Assembly: GCF_014635865.1 (NCBI RefSeq)
Contig: NZ_BMDQ01000001.1
Span: 1-64,000, forward strand
Source: Winogradskyella haliclonae
GTDB lineage: Bacteria; Bacteroidota; Bacteroidia; Flavobacteriales; Flavobacteriaceae
Length of the DNA stretch: 64,000 nt
Direction of reading: 5' to 3'
Shown: positions 54,253 to 63,549 of the stretch, piece by piece
Layout of the letters: each line of letters starts with the position of its first letter
How positions within the stretch are numbered: position 1 is the stretch's first letter
Notes under the pieces: model-generated
What the model was told of the DNA's origin: nothing
Seen by the model: the letters and a program-made list of their open reading frames with translations, nothing else
The model's database searches: none
Position numbers and translations under genes: made by a program

Positions 54253-55005
54253 TTATTTGAATCTCTTCAGAGTCTCTTTTGTGAAATCGCTTAACACTAA
54301 ACGGCCACTTATCTGCGCTCGTTCGGCCAATAATGTATCCCAGTCTTCGGTACCTTTCCAAAACATTTGCTTCATTTCTTTCATAGCCTCTGTATTGTAA
54401 TTGCAGAGGTTTTCAGCAAAGGCTTTGACAGCTTCATCTAACTCTTCACTTGATTCAAAAACCTGTGTAAACAAGCCTTTTTGCTTTGCCCATTCTGCAG
54501 GATAGAAGCTATTAGCATCAATAGCAATTTGAGACATTCCACTTAGCCCAAGTTTACGTTCAACCGCTGGTCCAACTACAAATGGCCCAATACCAACATT
54601 TAGCTCACTTAATTTAATAGCTGCAAATTTTGTTGCCATACAATAATCGGTAGCAGAAGCTAAACCAACACCTCCACCAACGGTTTTTCCTTGTACACGG
54701 CCAATAATAAATTTTGGACACTTGCGCATGGCGTTAATTACATTCGCAAATCCCGAGAAGAACACACGACCAGTTTCTGCATCACTAATGTTTATTAATT
54801 CTTTAAAGCTTGCTCCAGCACAGAACGTTCTAGCGCCTCCACTTTTTAATACGATTACTTTTATTTCATCATTGTTTCCCGCATCAGTTATTATTTGGGC
54901 TAACTTCGCCAATATATCACCTGGCAAGGAGTTATGTGCGGGATGAAAAAATTCTATATATCCTACTTCGTTTTCTATAGTTTGTTTTACGTATGGTTGT
55001 GTCAT
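54253..55005 (-). CDS. Enoyl-CoA hydratase/isomerase, paaF-like
   Basis: I start at the ATG at 55005, giving 250 residues; the longer frame needs a TTG. The crotonase fold is clear: ARTFCAGASFKELI and the oxyanion segment GRVQGKTVGGGVGLASATDYC. It is the last gene of the paa operon on the minus strand, and a hydratase (PaaF) acting on 2,3-dehydroadipyl-CoA is needed in the pathway, so I suggest that role. The position where PaaF has its second catalytic Glu is occupied by Gly-Pro (VGIGPFVVGP), which leaves the reaction open. Confidence 0.75.
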   Translation of the reverse strand: MTQPYVKQTIENEVGYIEFFHPAHNSLPGDILAKLAQIITDAGNNDEIKVIVLKSGGARTFCAGASFKELINISDAETGRVFFSGFANVINAMRKCPKFIIGRVQGKTVGGGVGLASATDYCMATKFAAIKLSELNVGIGPFVVGPAVERKLGLSGMSQIAIDANSFYPAEWAKQKGLFTQVFESSEELDEAVKAFAENLCNYNTEAMKEMKQMFWKGTEDWDTLLAERAQISGRLVLSDFTKETLKRFK

Positions 55006-55090
55006 GTTTACTTTCCGCAAAAGCGGATATGTTTTTAGGTTTAACTTACTTAATATGGTTTTAGATATCTTTTAAATTTTAAAAATAAAG

Positions 55091-55858
55091 TTACAATAAC
55101 TTTGAAATTATAACACCTATAAATATGGTTATTAAAGAAATGACAAAATAAAATAGAAAGAATAAAACTTGAATTAAAATATATCTGAAGAAAATATTTA
55201 TAAAACTCTTTCCTTTAAAAAACTGCCAGTATACAAATAGGCTATACAAAACACTACTAGCTAAAGTAGCTAACATTAATATTTCACTATTAAAAAAGAA
55301 AATACAGGTAAAAACAGTTATCATTACAAACTGTTGTCCAGTAACGTAAAGTTGAAGCACTAAATGCTCGTAAAAATTGTATTTAGCTTTAAAAAAAGCA
55401 ATAAAAGAAGCTATCGAAAAAATTGGAACAAATACAAATACCAAGTAGGTTTGATTGGTTTTTAACCAATCAATAATGCCATTGTCTGAGAGTTTTAACT
55501 TACTATTTTCTTGATTAGCGTTATCAAAACCTTCTTTAAAATTATTTAAAAAGTTAGCAAGAAACGAATCGACATCTAATAAGTAAGAAACAAATATGTA
55601 AATAGTTGTGACAACAAGTAGAAATGATATGGGCTTATAATACGGTTTTCGTTTTCCATTTATAAAATCTCGAATAGCATGTCCAGGTCTAACCGCGAGT
55701 TCTTTTATTGTAAAAAGAAAACCTCTATTAATCTGAAAAATAGTATTCTGGAATTCGTTTATTAATGTTCTAAAGTTTATAGAACTCACAGCCGTTCTTT
55801 GACCACAATAGGAACAAAAATTTTGATTTATAGAATGACCACAATTTTTACAATTCAT
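55091..55858 (-). CDS. DUF3667 membrane protein with a zinc ribbon
   Basis: The protein has 255 residues. An N-terminal zinc ribbon (CKNCGHSINQNFCSYCGQR) is followed by a soluble linker with GFLFTIKELAVRPGHAIRDFINGKRKPYYKP, given here in two parts of the family motif, and four or five membrane helices. This matches DUF3667. Function is unknown. It lies inside the paa operon, 39 bases after paaZ and before the paaF-like gene, although nothing suggests a catabolic role. Confidence 0.85.
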   Translation of the reverse strand: MNCKNCGHSINQNFCSYCGQRTAVSSINFRTLINEFQNTIFQINRGFLFTIKELAVRPGHAIRDFINGKRKPYYKPISFLLVVTTIYIFVSYLLDVDSFLANFLNNFKEGFDNANQENSKLKLSDNGIIDWLKTNQTYLVFVFVPIFSIASFIAFFKAKYNFYEHLVLQLYVTGQQFVMITVFTCIFFFNSEILMLATLASSVLYSLFVYWQFFKGKSFINIFFRYILIQVLFFLFYFVISLITIFIGVIISKLL

Positions 55859-55897
55859 TATTAAAATTTAGTTCAATTTATAATATTGAGACTTAAT

Positions 55898-58435
55898 TCA
55901 AATCAATCCAAATTGCTCGAAGTGATGATTTAAATGCTTGCGATCCATTAAATACCACTCATATCGATTTAACTCGCCAAATACCATATTCTTTAACTTG
56001 GCATCAGGGTTTTCTTTAAAATACTCTAGATATTTCTCTCGTTGTGTCTTAAAGCTTTCAAGAGCTGTTTCAAAATCAGGATGCTTTAAAGCATCTAAGG
56101 TATCCTTTTCCAATAAAGGAAATTGGCTGTTTTTTGGAAACTTCCTATAATTATATAGACTGTTTTTTACTTTTTCTAAAATCTTTTCTGGTGTAGAGAT
56201 TTCAAAATCCTGAATTTCTCCTGTTGCAATCTTATAAGTATATTCTAAATGCTCTAGCATGTGCTGGGGCGTCATAATTCCCCATTTTGGCTTCGTGTCT
56301 TCTGATAGTTTAGATAAACATTCGCTAATTTTTTCATCAGCCATTTCAATGAAGGTCTCTTGTTTTTTCTGTACCATGGTCAAAATGGTTGCAATCGCAA
56401 CTAATGGACTATCTTTTTCATTTTTTTGACTTTTAGGTTTATCTTCAAAATTGGCATCAAATACCTCAACATGCCACTTCACAATACCACTTGGATGCTC
56501 GGCAGAAGCTACATCTCGATCGACTTTCTCTTTACATGTCAATCTCACATAAATCGTATCGTTATGATATAATGGTCGCAAAAAGCGAATACTATCCAAT
56601 CCATAATTTGCGGCTACTGGTCCTTTATTTGGATACACAAATAGGCCTGCTGCTGCTGAGATGATAAAATAGCCATGAGCTGTTCGCTTTTCGAAAATAC
56701 TGCCATCTAAAGATGTGATATCGGTGTGTGCATAGAAATGGTCCCAAGTTAGATTTGCAAAACTCTGGATATCTGAATCTGTAATAGTACGATTATGCGT
56801 TTTTAATGACATGCCTGGCTGAATGTCTTCCCAATGGTATTGGAATGGATGTTTTTCTGCCTTTTTATATTTTGCATTTTGCTGGTAAATCCCTGTAATC
56901 TCAGTAAGCGTAGAAGGCGAACCTTGTATTGCCGTTCTTTGCAAGTAATGTTTTATACCACGCATACCTCCCATTTCTTCGCCACCACCAGCACGTCCTG
57001 GACCGCCATGTACTAAGTATGGTAATGGTGAGCCGTGACCCGTACTCTCTTTGGCCATTTCGCGATTGATAACCAATATACGACCATGATGACTTGCGGC
57101 ATTTACTACATATTCTGAAGCAATTTTATCATCAAAAGTTGCAATAGAAGACACTAATGAGCCTTTACCCATTTGTGCTAATTGCACAGCTTCATCCAGA
57201 TTTTTATAAGGCATAATTGTACTTACAGGACCAAAGGCCTCGCGTTCATGGATAACCGTATTTTTAAAAGGATGATCAGCTCGTAACAAAATAGGACTTA
57301 TAAATGCGCCTTTTTTAGCGTCTGCCCCAATAGGTTCTATTTTATCTAAATCGCCATATACAATTTGAGCTTCTTTAGCCAAATCGTTAACCGAGTCTTT
57401 TACTGCTTGAACCTGTTGACGGCTCACCAAAGAACCCATACGAACTTCTTTGAGTCTTGGGTCACCAATTGTAACTTTATCTAATGCTTTGCCTAATGCA
57501 ATTTGAACATCTTCCACTAAATTTTCTGGCACTATGATTCGCCTGATAGCTGTACATTTTTGCCCAGCTTTAACTGTCATTTCTTTTCTGACTTCTTTTA
57601 TAAATAAATCAAATTCTGGTGTCCCAGAAACAGCATCTTCTCCTAAAATCGAAGCATTTAATGAATCTGCTTCCATAGTAAATGGTACAGATTCTTGTAT
57701 TAATCTAGGGTGCGCTTTTAATAATCTACCGGTTTGCGCAGAACCAGTAAATGTTACGACATCTTGAGATTCAACAGTGTCTAAAATTGTTTTTACAGTT
57801 CCGTTAATAATCTGCAATGCGCCTTCAGGAAGAATCCCTGAATCGATAATAGTTCTTGCCACAGCTTCAGCTAAATATGATGATGAAGGCGCAGGCAAAA
57901 CCACTGCAGGCATTCCTGCCATCCAATTCACCGCGCACTTTTCGAGCATACCCCAAACAGGGAAATTAAAGGCATTAATATGTACTGCAACACCTTTCTT
58001 CGGCACCATAATATGATGTGCCATAAAACGTCCACCACGAGATAAATCTACTGGATCACCTTCTACATGAAACGGTTGATTTGGAAATAATTTTCTTAAA
58101 GATGCATTTGCGAATAAGTTACCAAAACCGCCTTCAATATCTATCCAACTATCAACTTTTGTGGCTCCGGTTCTGTAACTTAAGTCGTAAAAAGCATCTT
58201 TTCTTTTGGTAAGGTATAAGGCCAATTTCTTAAGCATATTACCGCGCTCTTGAAAGGTCATTTTACGAAGCTGTTCGCCACCTTTAGTTCTTCCGTAGTT
58301 TAATATTTCAGGGATGTCTAATCCCTCGATAGCAATACTAGTAAAAGCTTCACCTGTAATTGCATCATGAACTGGTATTCCATCTTCGGTTCCTGTTGTC
58401 CAACTGCCTTGGACGTAATGTTGTATTTTTTCCAT
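55898..58435 (-). CDS. paaZ: PaaZ bifunctional enzyme with an extra C-terminal DinB-like domain
   Basis: The protein has 845 residues; E. coli PaaZ has 681. Residues 1-520 are an aldehyde dehydrogenase with Glu255 (FTMEADSLN) and Cys294 (GQKCTAIRR). Residues about 530-690 are a MaoC-like hydratase with Asp565 and His570 (WDHFYAH). Together they open oxepin-CoA and oxidise the semialdehyde in phenylacetate degradation. The last 155 residues (about 690-845) are an added DUF1569/DinB-type four-helix domain, with MTPQHMLEHLEY and, at the end, HLNHHFEQFG, whose His residues could bind a metal. The role of the extra domain is unknown. Confidence 0.93.
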   Translation of the reverse strand: MEKIQHYVQGSWTTGTEDGIPVHDAITGEAFTSIAIEGLDIPEILNYGRTKGGEQLRKMTFQERGNMLKKLALYLTKRKDAFYDLSYRTGATKVDSWIDIEGGFGNLFANASLRKLFPNQPFHVEGDPVDLSRGGRFMAHHIMVPKKGVAVHINAFNFPVWGMLEKCAVNWMAGMPAVVLPAPSSSYLAEAVARTIIDSGILPEGALQIINGTVKTILDTVESQDVVTFTGSAQTGRLLKAHPRLIQESVPFTMEADSLNASILGEDAVSGTPEFDLFIKEVRKEMTVKAGQKCTAIRRIIVPENLVEDVQIALGKALDKVTIGDPRLKEVRMGSLVSRQQVQAVKDSVNDLAKEAQIVYGDLDKIEPIGADAKKGAFISPILLRADHPFKNTVIHEREAFGPVSTIMPYKNLDEAVQLAQMGKGSLVSSIATFDDKIASEYVVNAASHHGRILVINREMAKESTGHGSPLPYLVHGGPGRAGGGEEMGGMRGIKHYLQRTAIQGSPSTLTEITGIYQQNAKYKKAEKHPFQYHWEDIQPGMSLKTHNRTITDSDIQSFANLTWDHFYAHTDITSLDGSIFEKRTAHGYFIISAAAGLFVYPNKGPVAANYGLDSIRFLRPLYHNDTIYVRLTCKEKVDRDVASAEHPSGIVKWHVEVFDANFEDKPKSQKNEKDSPLVAIATILTMVQKKQETFIEMADEKISECLSKLSEDTKPKWGIMTPQHMLEHLEYTYKIATGEIQDFEISTPEKILEKVKNSLYNYRKFPKNSQFPLLEKDTLDALKHPDFETALESFKTQREKYLEYFKENPDAKLKNMVFGELNRYEWYLMDRKHLNHHFEQFGLI

Positions 58436-58441
58436 AATAAC

Positions 58442-59044
58442 TTAAGCCATTATTCTTAAAATTCTTCCTGTGATTTTCCCTTCAATGGACTTTACATAGC
58501 CATCAACAATTTTATACATTGGTACTGGTGTATTTCCAGGAAAATAGTCTTTATATTTTTCAAAAGAGTCTTCTACCAAATCTGAGCATACGACATTAAT
58601 GCGTTTTCTATCTTCTAATTCTAGAGCTACCGCTTTTACAAAACTATTAATCGCTCCATTAACCATTGCAGCACTCGTTGTCATATCCACTGGGTCATCT
58701 GCTAATATTCCGGTAGATAAGGTTATTGAACCTCCAGAGTTTAAATATTCTTTTCCTATTCTGACCACATTGACTTGGCCCATCATTTTACTCTTTATAC
58801 CAATGTAAAAATCCTCTTCAGATAGGTTATCTAATTTATCCCATTTGGCATCACCAGCAATAGCAACAATTGCGTCTAGTTTTCCAACGGATTCGAACAT
58901 CGATGTAATGGAGCTTGAATCTGAAAAGTCAACAGTTACGTCTCCAGAATTTCGACCAGCAACTAGCACCTCATGTTTTTGAGTTAGCCGTTCACTAACT
59001 TTTTTACCAATAGTACCGTTTCCTCCTATAACTAAAATCTTCAT
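58442..59044 (-). CDS. Short-chain dehydrogenase-like protein in the paa operon
   Basis: The protein has 200 residues. The Rossmann nucleotide site is GGNGTIGKKVSERL, followed by ITLSTGILADDPVDMTTSAA and AALELEDRKRINVV. It is shorter than most SDRs (about 250), and the usual YxxxK pair is not clear: the Ser is in TLSTG, but the expected Tyr is replaced near MVNGAINS. Catalysis is therefore uncertain. It abuts paaJ and lies 6 bases before paaZ, so it belongs to the operon. Its substrate is unknown. Confidence 0.82.
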   Translation of the reverse strand: MKILVIGGNGTIGKKVSERLTQKHEVLVAGRNSGDVTVDFSDSSSITSMFESVGKLDAIVAIAGDAKWDKLDNLSEEDFYIGIKSKMMGQVNVVRIGKEYLNSGGSITLSTGILADDPVDMTTSAAMVNGAINSFVKAVALELEDRKRINVVCSDLVEDSFEKYKDYFPGNTPVPMYKIVDGYVKSIEGKITGRILRIMA

Positions 59045-60253
59045 CTATACACGTTCTATAATTGCAGCATAACCTTGACCAACACCTACACACATTGTTA
59101 CCAAAGCATATTTTTTGTTTTGTTCATGTAATTCTAAGGCTGCAGAATACGCTATTCTTGCACCTGTCACTCCTAATGGATGCCCAATAGCTATGGAACC
59201 TCCATTGGGATTTAATCTTGGGTCATCATCTGCCAATCCCCATGCTCTAGTGCATGCTAAAGCCTGCGCTGCGAATGCCTCATTGAGCTCTATAACATCC
59301 ATATCATCCATGGTTAAACCTGCTTTTTCTAATGCCTTATTTGATGCTTGCACCGGACCAATCCCCATAATTCTTGGCTCAACACCTACTACTGCTGAAC
59401 TCACAATTCGGGCCAAAGGTTTTAGGTTGTACTTCTTAACAGCATCCTCTGAAGCAATAATTGTCGCAGCCGCGCCGTCATTTAAGCCTGAAGCATTTCC
59501 TGCGGTAACACTTCCACTTTCTTTTTTAAATGCAGTCCTTAATTTTCCTAAAACTTCTAATGACGTATTTGGTTTTATAAATTCATCTTTAGAAAATTGA
59601 ATTGGGTCTTTTTTTCGTTGTGGAATTTCAACTGTGACTATCTCTTTAGCTAAGCGACCCTTTTCTTGCGCTTTAGTCGCTTTCATTTGACTCCAATAGG
59701 CAAACTTATCTTGGTCTTCTCGGGATATATTATATTTCTCTACTAAGTTTTCTGCAGTCATTCCCATACCATCTGTACCATACATCTCATGCATTTTTGG
59801 ATTGACAAATCGCCATCCAAAGGTTGAGTCATACATTTTAGAATCACCACCAAAAGCACTTGATGGTTTCGCCATAACGTATGGCCCACGAGTCATATTC
59901 TCTACACCACCAGAAATGAATAAGTCTCCATCACCAGCTTTGATGGCACGATTGGCATGTATGATTGCTGATAATCCTGAGCTACACAATCTATTTACAG
60001 TTTCTCCTGGAACTGTGAATGGCAACCCTGCTAATAACGATGACATTCGGGCCACATTTCGGTTATCTTCACCAGCTTGATTGGCACAACCCATAATAAC
60101 ATCATCATAGGCTTCTTTTGGAATGTTTGGATTTCGTTTTACAACTTCTGAAATCACCAATGCTCCTAAATCGTCTGTACGAATAGCGGATAATGTGCCT
60201 TTATAATTTCCTATTGGTGTACGAACACCATCTATGATATATGCTTCTTTCAT
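59045..60253 (-). CDS. paaJ: 3-oxoadipyl-CoA / 3-oxo-5,6-dehydrosuberyl-CoA thiolase
   Basis: The protein has 402 residues and the full thiolase set: the nucleophilic Cys in NRLCSSGLSAI, NEAFAAQAL, GGSIAIGHPLGVTGAR and CVGVGQG. PaaJ performs the two thiolytic cleavages of phenylacetate degradation, giving acetyl-CoA and later succinyl-CoA. Length matches. It lies between paaI and the SDR, transcribed with the other paa genes. The name rests on context as well as sequence, since pcaF-type thiolases look alike. Confidence 0.92.
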   Translation of the reverse strand: MKEAYIIDGVRTPIGNYKGTLSAIRTDDLGALVISEVVKRNPNIPKEAYDDVIMGCANQAGEDNRNVARMSSLLAGLPFTVPGETVNRLCSSGLSAIIHANRAIKAGDGDLFISGGVENMTRGPYVMAKPSSAFGGDSKMYDSTFGWRFVNPKMHEMYGTDGMGMTAENLVEKYNISREDQDKFAYWSQMKATKAQEKGRLAKEIVTVEIPQRKKDPIQFSKDEFIKPNTSLEVLGKLRTAFKKESGSVTAGNASGLNDGAAATIIASEDAVKKYNLKPLARIVSSAVVGVEPRIMGIGPVQASNKALEKAGLTMDDMDVIELNEAFAAQALACTRAWGLADDDPRLNPNGGSIAIGHPLGVTGARIAYSAALELHEQNKKYALVTMCVGVGQGYAAIIERV

Positions 60254-60261
60254 TTGATATT

Positions 60262-60669
60262 TTATTCTTCCCAGTCTTTTTGAGTTCTATAGACTACACC
60301 TTTAAAAAGCGCTACTAATTCATCGCCTCGTTTTACTTCTACGATATTAAAACCGAGTTTGTTATTTACTTTTTCAATAATACATTCTGCTACTAAATAA
60401 TCACCTTCATTTAATGCTTCAATATGATTTATACTCGTTTCTATAGACACCGCATACTTACCATGCGTGTTTGATGTAAATCCAAATGCTGTATCAGCTA
60501 AAGTATAACTAATACCGCCATGTGCATAATTCATACTATTAAGCATTTCTTTACGAATGGTCATTCCTATTTTAACACGTCCCACTTGAGACTCTAATAT
60601 CTCAATTCCCATCCAAGTGCTAAATGCATCTTGGCTCAACATTTTATATGGAATTTTAGCACCTTCCAT
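60262..60669 (-). CDS. paaI: Hydroxyphenylacetyl-CoA thioesterase
   Basis: The protein has 135 residues. The hotdog-fold motif is NSMNYAHGGISYTLADTAFG, with the Asp and Gly residues that shape the active site, and AVSIETSINHIEAL follows. PaaI hydrolyses CoA esters stuck on the pathway, in the cytoplasm. Its ATG overlaps the paaH stop codon by one base (TAATG). It starts 8 bases upstream of paaJ. Confidence 0.93.
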   Translation of the reverse strand: MEGAKIPYKMLSQDAFSTWMGIEILESQVGRVKIGMTIRKEMLNSMNYAHGGISYTLADTAFGFTSNTHGKYAVSIETSINHIEALNEGDYLVAECIIEKVNNKLGFNIVEVKRGDELVALFKGVVYRTQKDWEE

Positions 60670-61823
60670 TAAAAAAACGTATTATTTTCTTTATTCATTT
60701 TACGTAACAAAGGACTACAACGATATCTGTCTTCATGGTATTCATTGTATAAATCATCAAGCATATTTACACACCAACCAATCCCTTTTTCATCTGCCCA
60801 AGCCAATAAGCCTTTTGGATAATTTACACCCTTAGTCATAGCATTATCAATATCTTTAGCAGAAGCAATGTTTAAGAATAGGGCATCAGCCGCTTCATTA
60901 ATTAACATTACTAAAACCCGATTAAAAATCTGAGCTGCTAAAACCTTGTCTTCTTTTGGTTCAGGTTTAACAGCGCCTTCAGAGTAGTCATAGTAACCTT
61001 TCCCAGACTTTCTACCTAGATAACCAGCTTCGGCAAAGCGTTTTTGAGTAAACGCTGGTTTATATCTTGGGTCGAAATAAAATGCCGTAAACACAGTTTC
61101 GGTAACTGTATAGTTAACATCATTCCCTATAAAGTCCATGAGTTCAAAAGGCCCCATTCTAAAACCACCTAGTGTTTTTAAACTCCAATCTATGGTTGCA
61201 AAATCTGCAATGCCTTCTTCGTAAATACGCAGTGATTCGCCATAAAAAGGTCTGGCTACTCTATTGACAATAAAACCTGGAGTGTCTTTAGCTACAGCTA
61301 CCACTTTCTTCCAATCTGAAATGGTTTTGACTGAAGTCTCTAACACATCATTAGCAGTCTGAATCGCTGGAATTACCTCAACCAATTTCATCAAAGGTGC
61401 TGGATTGAAAAAATGAATCCCAATACAGCGTTCTGGTTTTTGTAATGATGCTGCAATAGACGCTATAGATAAACTTGACGTATTAGATGCGATGATACAA
61501 TCGTCAGAGACATAAGCTTCAAGCTCTGAAAACACGTTTTGTTTAATCTCAAGATTTTCGATAATGGCTTCTATGGTCAGATTTGAATCGTCCAAATCTT
61601 TTAAGCTATCAACATAAGATATATTAGATTGAATTCTAGTTTTCTCTTCAGTATCTATTCGGCCTTTTTCAACAAGTCGATTCAGTATTTTTTCAAGGCT
61701 TGCCTTTGCTTTATCCAAAGCAGCTTGATTGGTATCGTATAATTTAACCTTACAACCAGCAGTAGCAGCCACTTGAGCAATACCGCTTCCCATTGTTCCA
61801 GAACCTATAATTCCTACGTTCAT
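60669..61823 (-). CDS. paaH: 3-hydroxyadipyl-CoA dehydrogenase
   Basis: The protein has 384 residues. An NAD-binding Rossmann domain (GIIGSGTMGSGIAQVAATAG) is followed by the 3-hydroxyacyl-CoA dehydrogenase signature (GIHFFNPAPLMKLVEVI, DTPGFIVNRVARPF) and two C-terminal domains. PaaH oxidises 3-hydroxyadipyl-CoA. The length is shorter than E. coli PaaH (about 475) and closer to other bacterial types. It stands between the threonine dehydratase-like gene and paaI in the operon. Confidence 0.92.
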   Translation of the reverse strand: MNVGIIGSGTMGSGIAQVAATAGCKVKLYDTNQAALDKAKASLEKILNRLVEKGRIDTEEKTRIQSNISYVDSLKDLDDSNLTIEAIIENLEIKQNVFSELEAYVSDDCIIASNTSSLSIASIAASLQKPERCIGIHFFNPAPLMKLVEVIPAIQTANDVLETSVKTISDWKKVVAVAKDTPGFIVNRVARPFYGESLRIYEEGIADFATIDWSLKTLGGFRMGPFELMDFIGNDVNYTVTETVFTAFYFDPRYKPAFTQKRFAEAGYLGRKSGKGYYDYSEGAVKPEPKEDKVLAAQIFNRVLVMLINEAADALFLNIASAKDIDNAMTKGVNYPKGLLAWADEKGIGWCVNMLDDLYNEYHEDRYRCSPLLRKMNKENNTFF

Positions 61824-61832
61824 ACTTATATA

Positions 61833-62768
61833 TTAAAATGGTAGATTTTTTACATCTACATTTCCGCCAGATAAAATAATACCGACGTTTTTATTTTTGA
61901 ATTCTTCTTTATTCTTTAATACAGCAGCAAAAGGAACAGCACATGAAGGCTCAACGATTATTTTCATACGTTCCCAAATGATTTGCATAGCTTCTATAAT
62001 TTCGTCTTCTTCAACACGAATAATTTTCTCTACATGTTCTTTTATAATCGGAAAATTACGGTCACCTAAATGCGTTCTTAAGCCATCTGCAACTGTGTGG
62101 AAACTATCATTGGTTTCTATCTTTCCAGAAATTAAAGAACGGTAAGCATCATCTGCCTCCATTGGCTCGCCTCCCATAACTTTACAGTTTTTTGAAAAAT
62201 TATGTGCTGCTAAAGCGGTACCTGCAATTAGTCCACCACCGCCAACTGGCGTTAAAATTACGTCTAATTCAGGATATTCCTCTAACAACTCCATGGCAGC
62301 TGTGCTATTACCATAAATAACCTCATCTTGATTAGATGGGTGCATAAAAGAAGCGCCTTTTTCTTCTTTTATTTTGTTGGCTGTTGCTTCTCTCGCCTGA
62401 GGTGTGGACTCACATTCAATGATTTCTCCATTATACGTCTTTACACCATTCTTTTTTACTTGAGGTGCATTCTCAGGCATTACGATATATGCTTTTACAT
62501 CTAATTTCTGAGCTGCTAGCGATACTGCTTGAGCAAAATTTCCTGATGAGTGTGTTACCACACCACGGCTCCTTTCTTCCTCAGATAGAGATAATATAGC
62601 ATTTGCTGCTCCACGCATTTTAAACGCACCCATCTTCTGAAAGTTCTCACATTTAAATACGATATTAGTACCAACCATTTCATCAATTAAGCTAGAACTT
62701 AACACTGGTGTTTTATGAATAAAAGGTTTTATTCTATTATGGACTTCTATGAGGGTTGCTTTATCCAA
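61833..62768 (-). CDS. Threonine/serine dehydratase-like PLP enzyme within the paa operon
   Basis: The protein has 311 residues and starts with TTG at 62768, one base after the paaG stop codon. This start gives the usual N-terminus (HNRIKPFIHKTPVLSSSL). The PLP Lys lies in MGAFKMRGAANA, and the glycine loop is PVGGGGLIAG. No C-terminal ACT domain is present, so it resembles serine racemase or a catabolic threonine dehydratase. A role in phenylacetate catabolism is not obvious; it may be a passenger gene. Confidence 0.88.
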   Translation of the reverse strand: MDKATLIEVHNRIKPFIHKTPVLSSSLIDEMVGTNIVFKCENFQKMGAFKMRGAANAILSLSEEERSRGVVTHSSGNFAQAVSLAAQKLDVKAYIVMPENAPQVKKNGVKTYNGEIIECESTPQAREATANKIKEEKGASFMHPSNQDEVIYGNSTAAMELLEEYPELDVILTPVGGGGLIAGTALAAHNFSKNCKVMGGEPMEADDAYRSLISGKIETNDSFHTVADGLRTHLGDRNFPIIKEHVEKIIRVEEDEIIEAMQIIWERMKIIVEPSCAVPFAAVLKNKEEFKNKNVGIILSGGNVDVKNLPF

Positions 62769-62769
62769 A

Positions 62770-63549
62770 TTAGTTTCCTTTGAAATTTGGCTTACGTTTT
62801 TCTATAAATGCAGCGACACCTTCTACATAATCATTACTACTTGCTGCTTTGATTTGTAATTTAGACTCTAAAGCCAACTGATCTTCTAAAGTATTTGTCA
62901 TTGACTTATTGAACAATTCTTTAATAAAACCTAATGCCTTAGTCGGCATATTGGCCAACTTTTCGGCTAATTGGCTTACTGTCTCTTCAAAACTATCTAA
63001 TGACACACATCTGTAAATCATACCCATTTTTTCAGCTTCTTCAGCCGAAATTTTATCGCCTAGCATGGCCAAAGCCTGAGCTTTCTGAAAGCCTATTAGA
63101 CGTGGTAAAAAGAATGTTCCTGCACTATCTGGCACTAAACCAATTAAACTAAATGCTTGAATAAAACTTACCTTTTCATGTGCCAAGACAATATCACAGG
63201 CCAGTGCAATATTAGCTCCAGCACCAGCAGCGACACCATTTACAGCTCCAATAATTGGTTTTTTTATTGAACGTAATCTCATTATTATTGGATTGTAGTG
63301 TTCTTCTAATATCTTTTTAAATCCTGGATTCAATTCTGGAGATGTCACTTCTTTTAAATCTTGACCCGCACAAAATGCTTTGCCATTTCCTCTTAGTACA
63401 ATTGCTCTTATATCATCGTTAGATTCACAATCATCTAATATTGACTGCAATCTTAAAGCCATCTCACGATTAAAGCTATTAAATACTTCGGGTCTGTTAA
63501 GTGCTATATAAGCTACTTTATTTTCTATTTTTATTTCTATAGAATTCAT
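62770..63549 (-). CDS. paaG: 1,2-epoxyphenylacetyl-CoA isomerase
   Basis: The protein has 259 residues. The crotonase fold shows GKAFCAGQDLKEVTSPELN, the oxyanion segment AVNGVAAGAGANIALACDIV and the acid in LIGLVPDSAGTFFLPRL. The Asp in LVPDSAG, in place of the hydratase Glu, is the PaaG pattern. PaaG converts the epoxide to oxepin-CoA. It follows paaD at about 240 bases and leads the gene group down to the paaF-like gene. Confidence 0.93.
   Translation of the reverse strand: MNSIEIKIENKVAYIALNRPEVFNSFNREMALRLQSILDDCESNDDIRAIVLRGNGKAFCAGQDLKEVTSPELNPGFKKILEEHYNPIIMRLRSIKKPIIGAVNGVAAGAGANIALACDIVLAHEKVSFIQAFSLIGLVPDSAGTFFLPRLIGFQKAQALAMLGDKISAEEAEKMGMIYRCVSLDSFEETVSQLAEKLANMPTKALGFIKELFNKSMTNTLEDQLALESKLQIKAASSNDYVEGVAAFIEKRKPNFKGN

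Noticed and set aside
59115..59600. 161-residue plus-strand open frame over paaJ
   Set aside because: Antisense shadow of the thiolase gene; the codon pattern follows the real gene.
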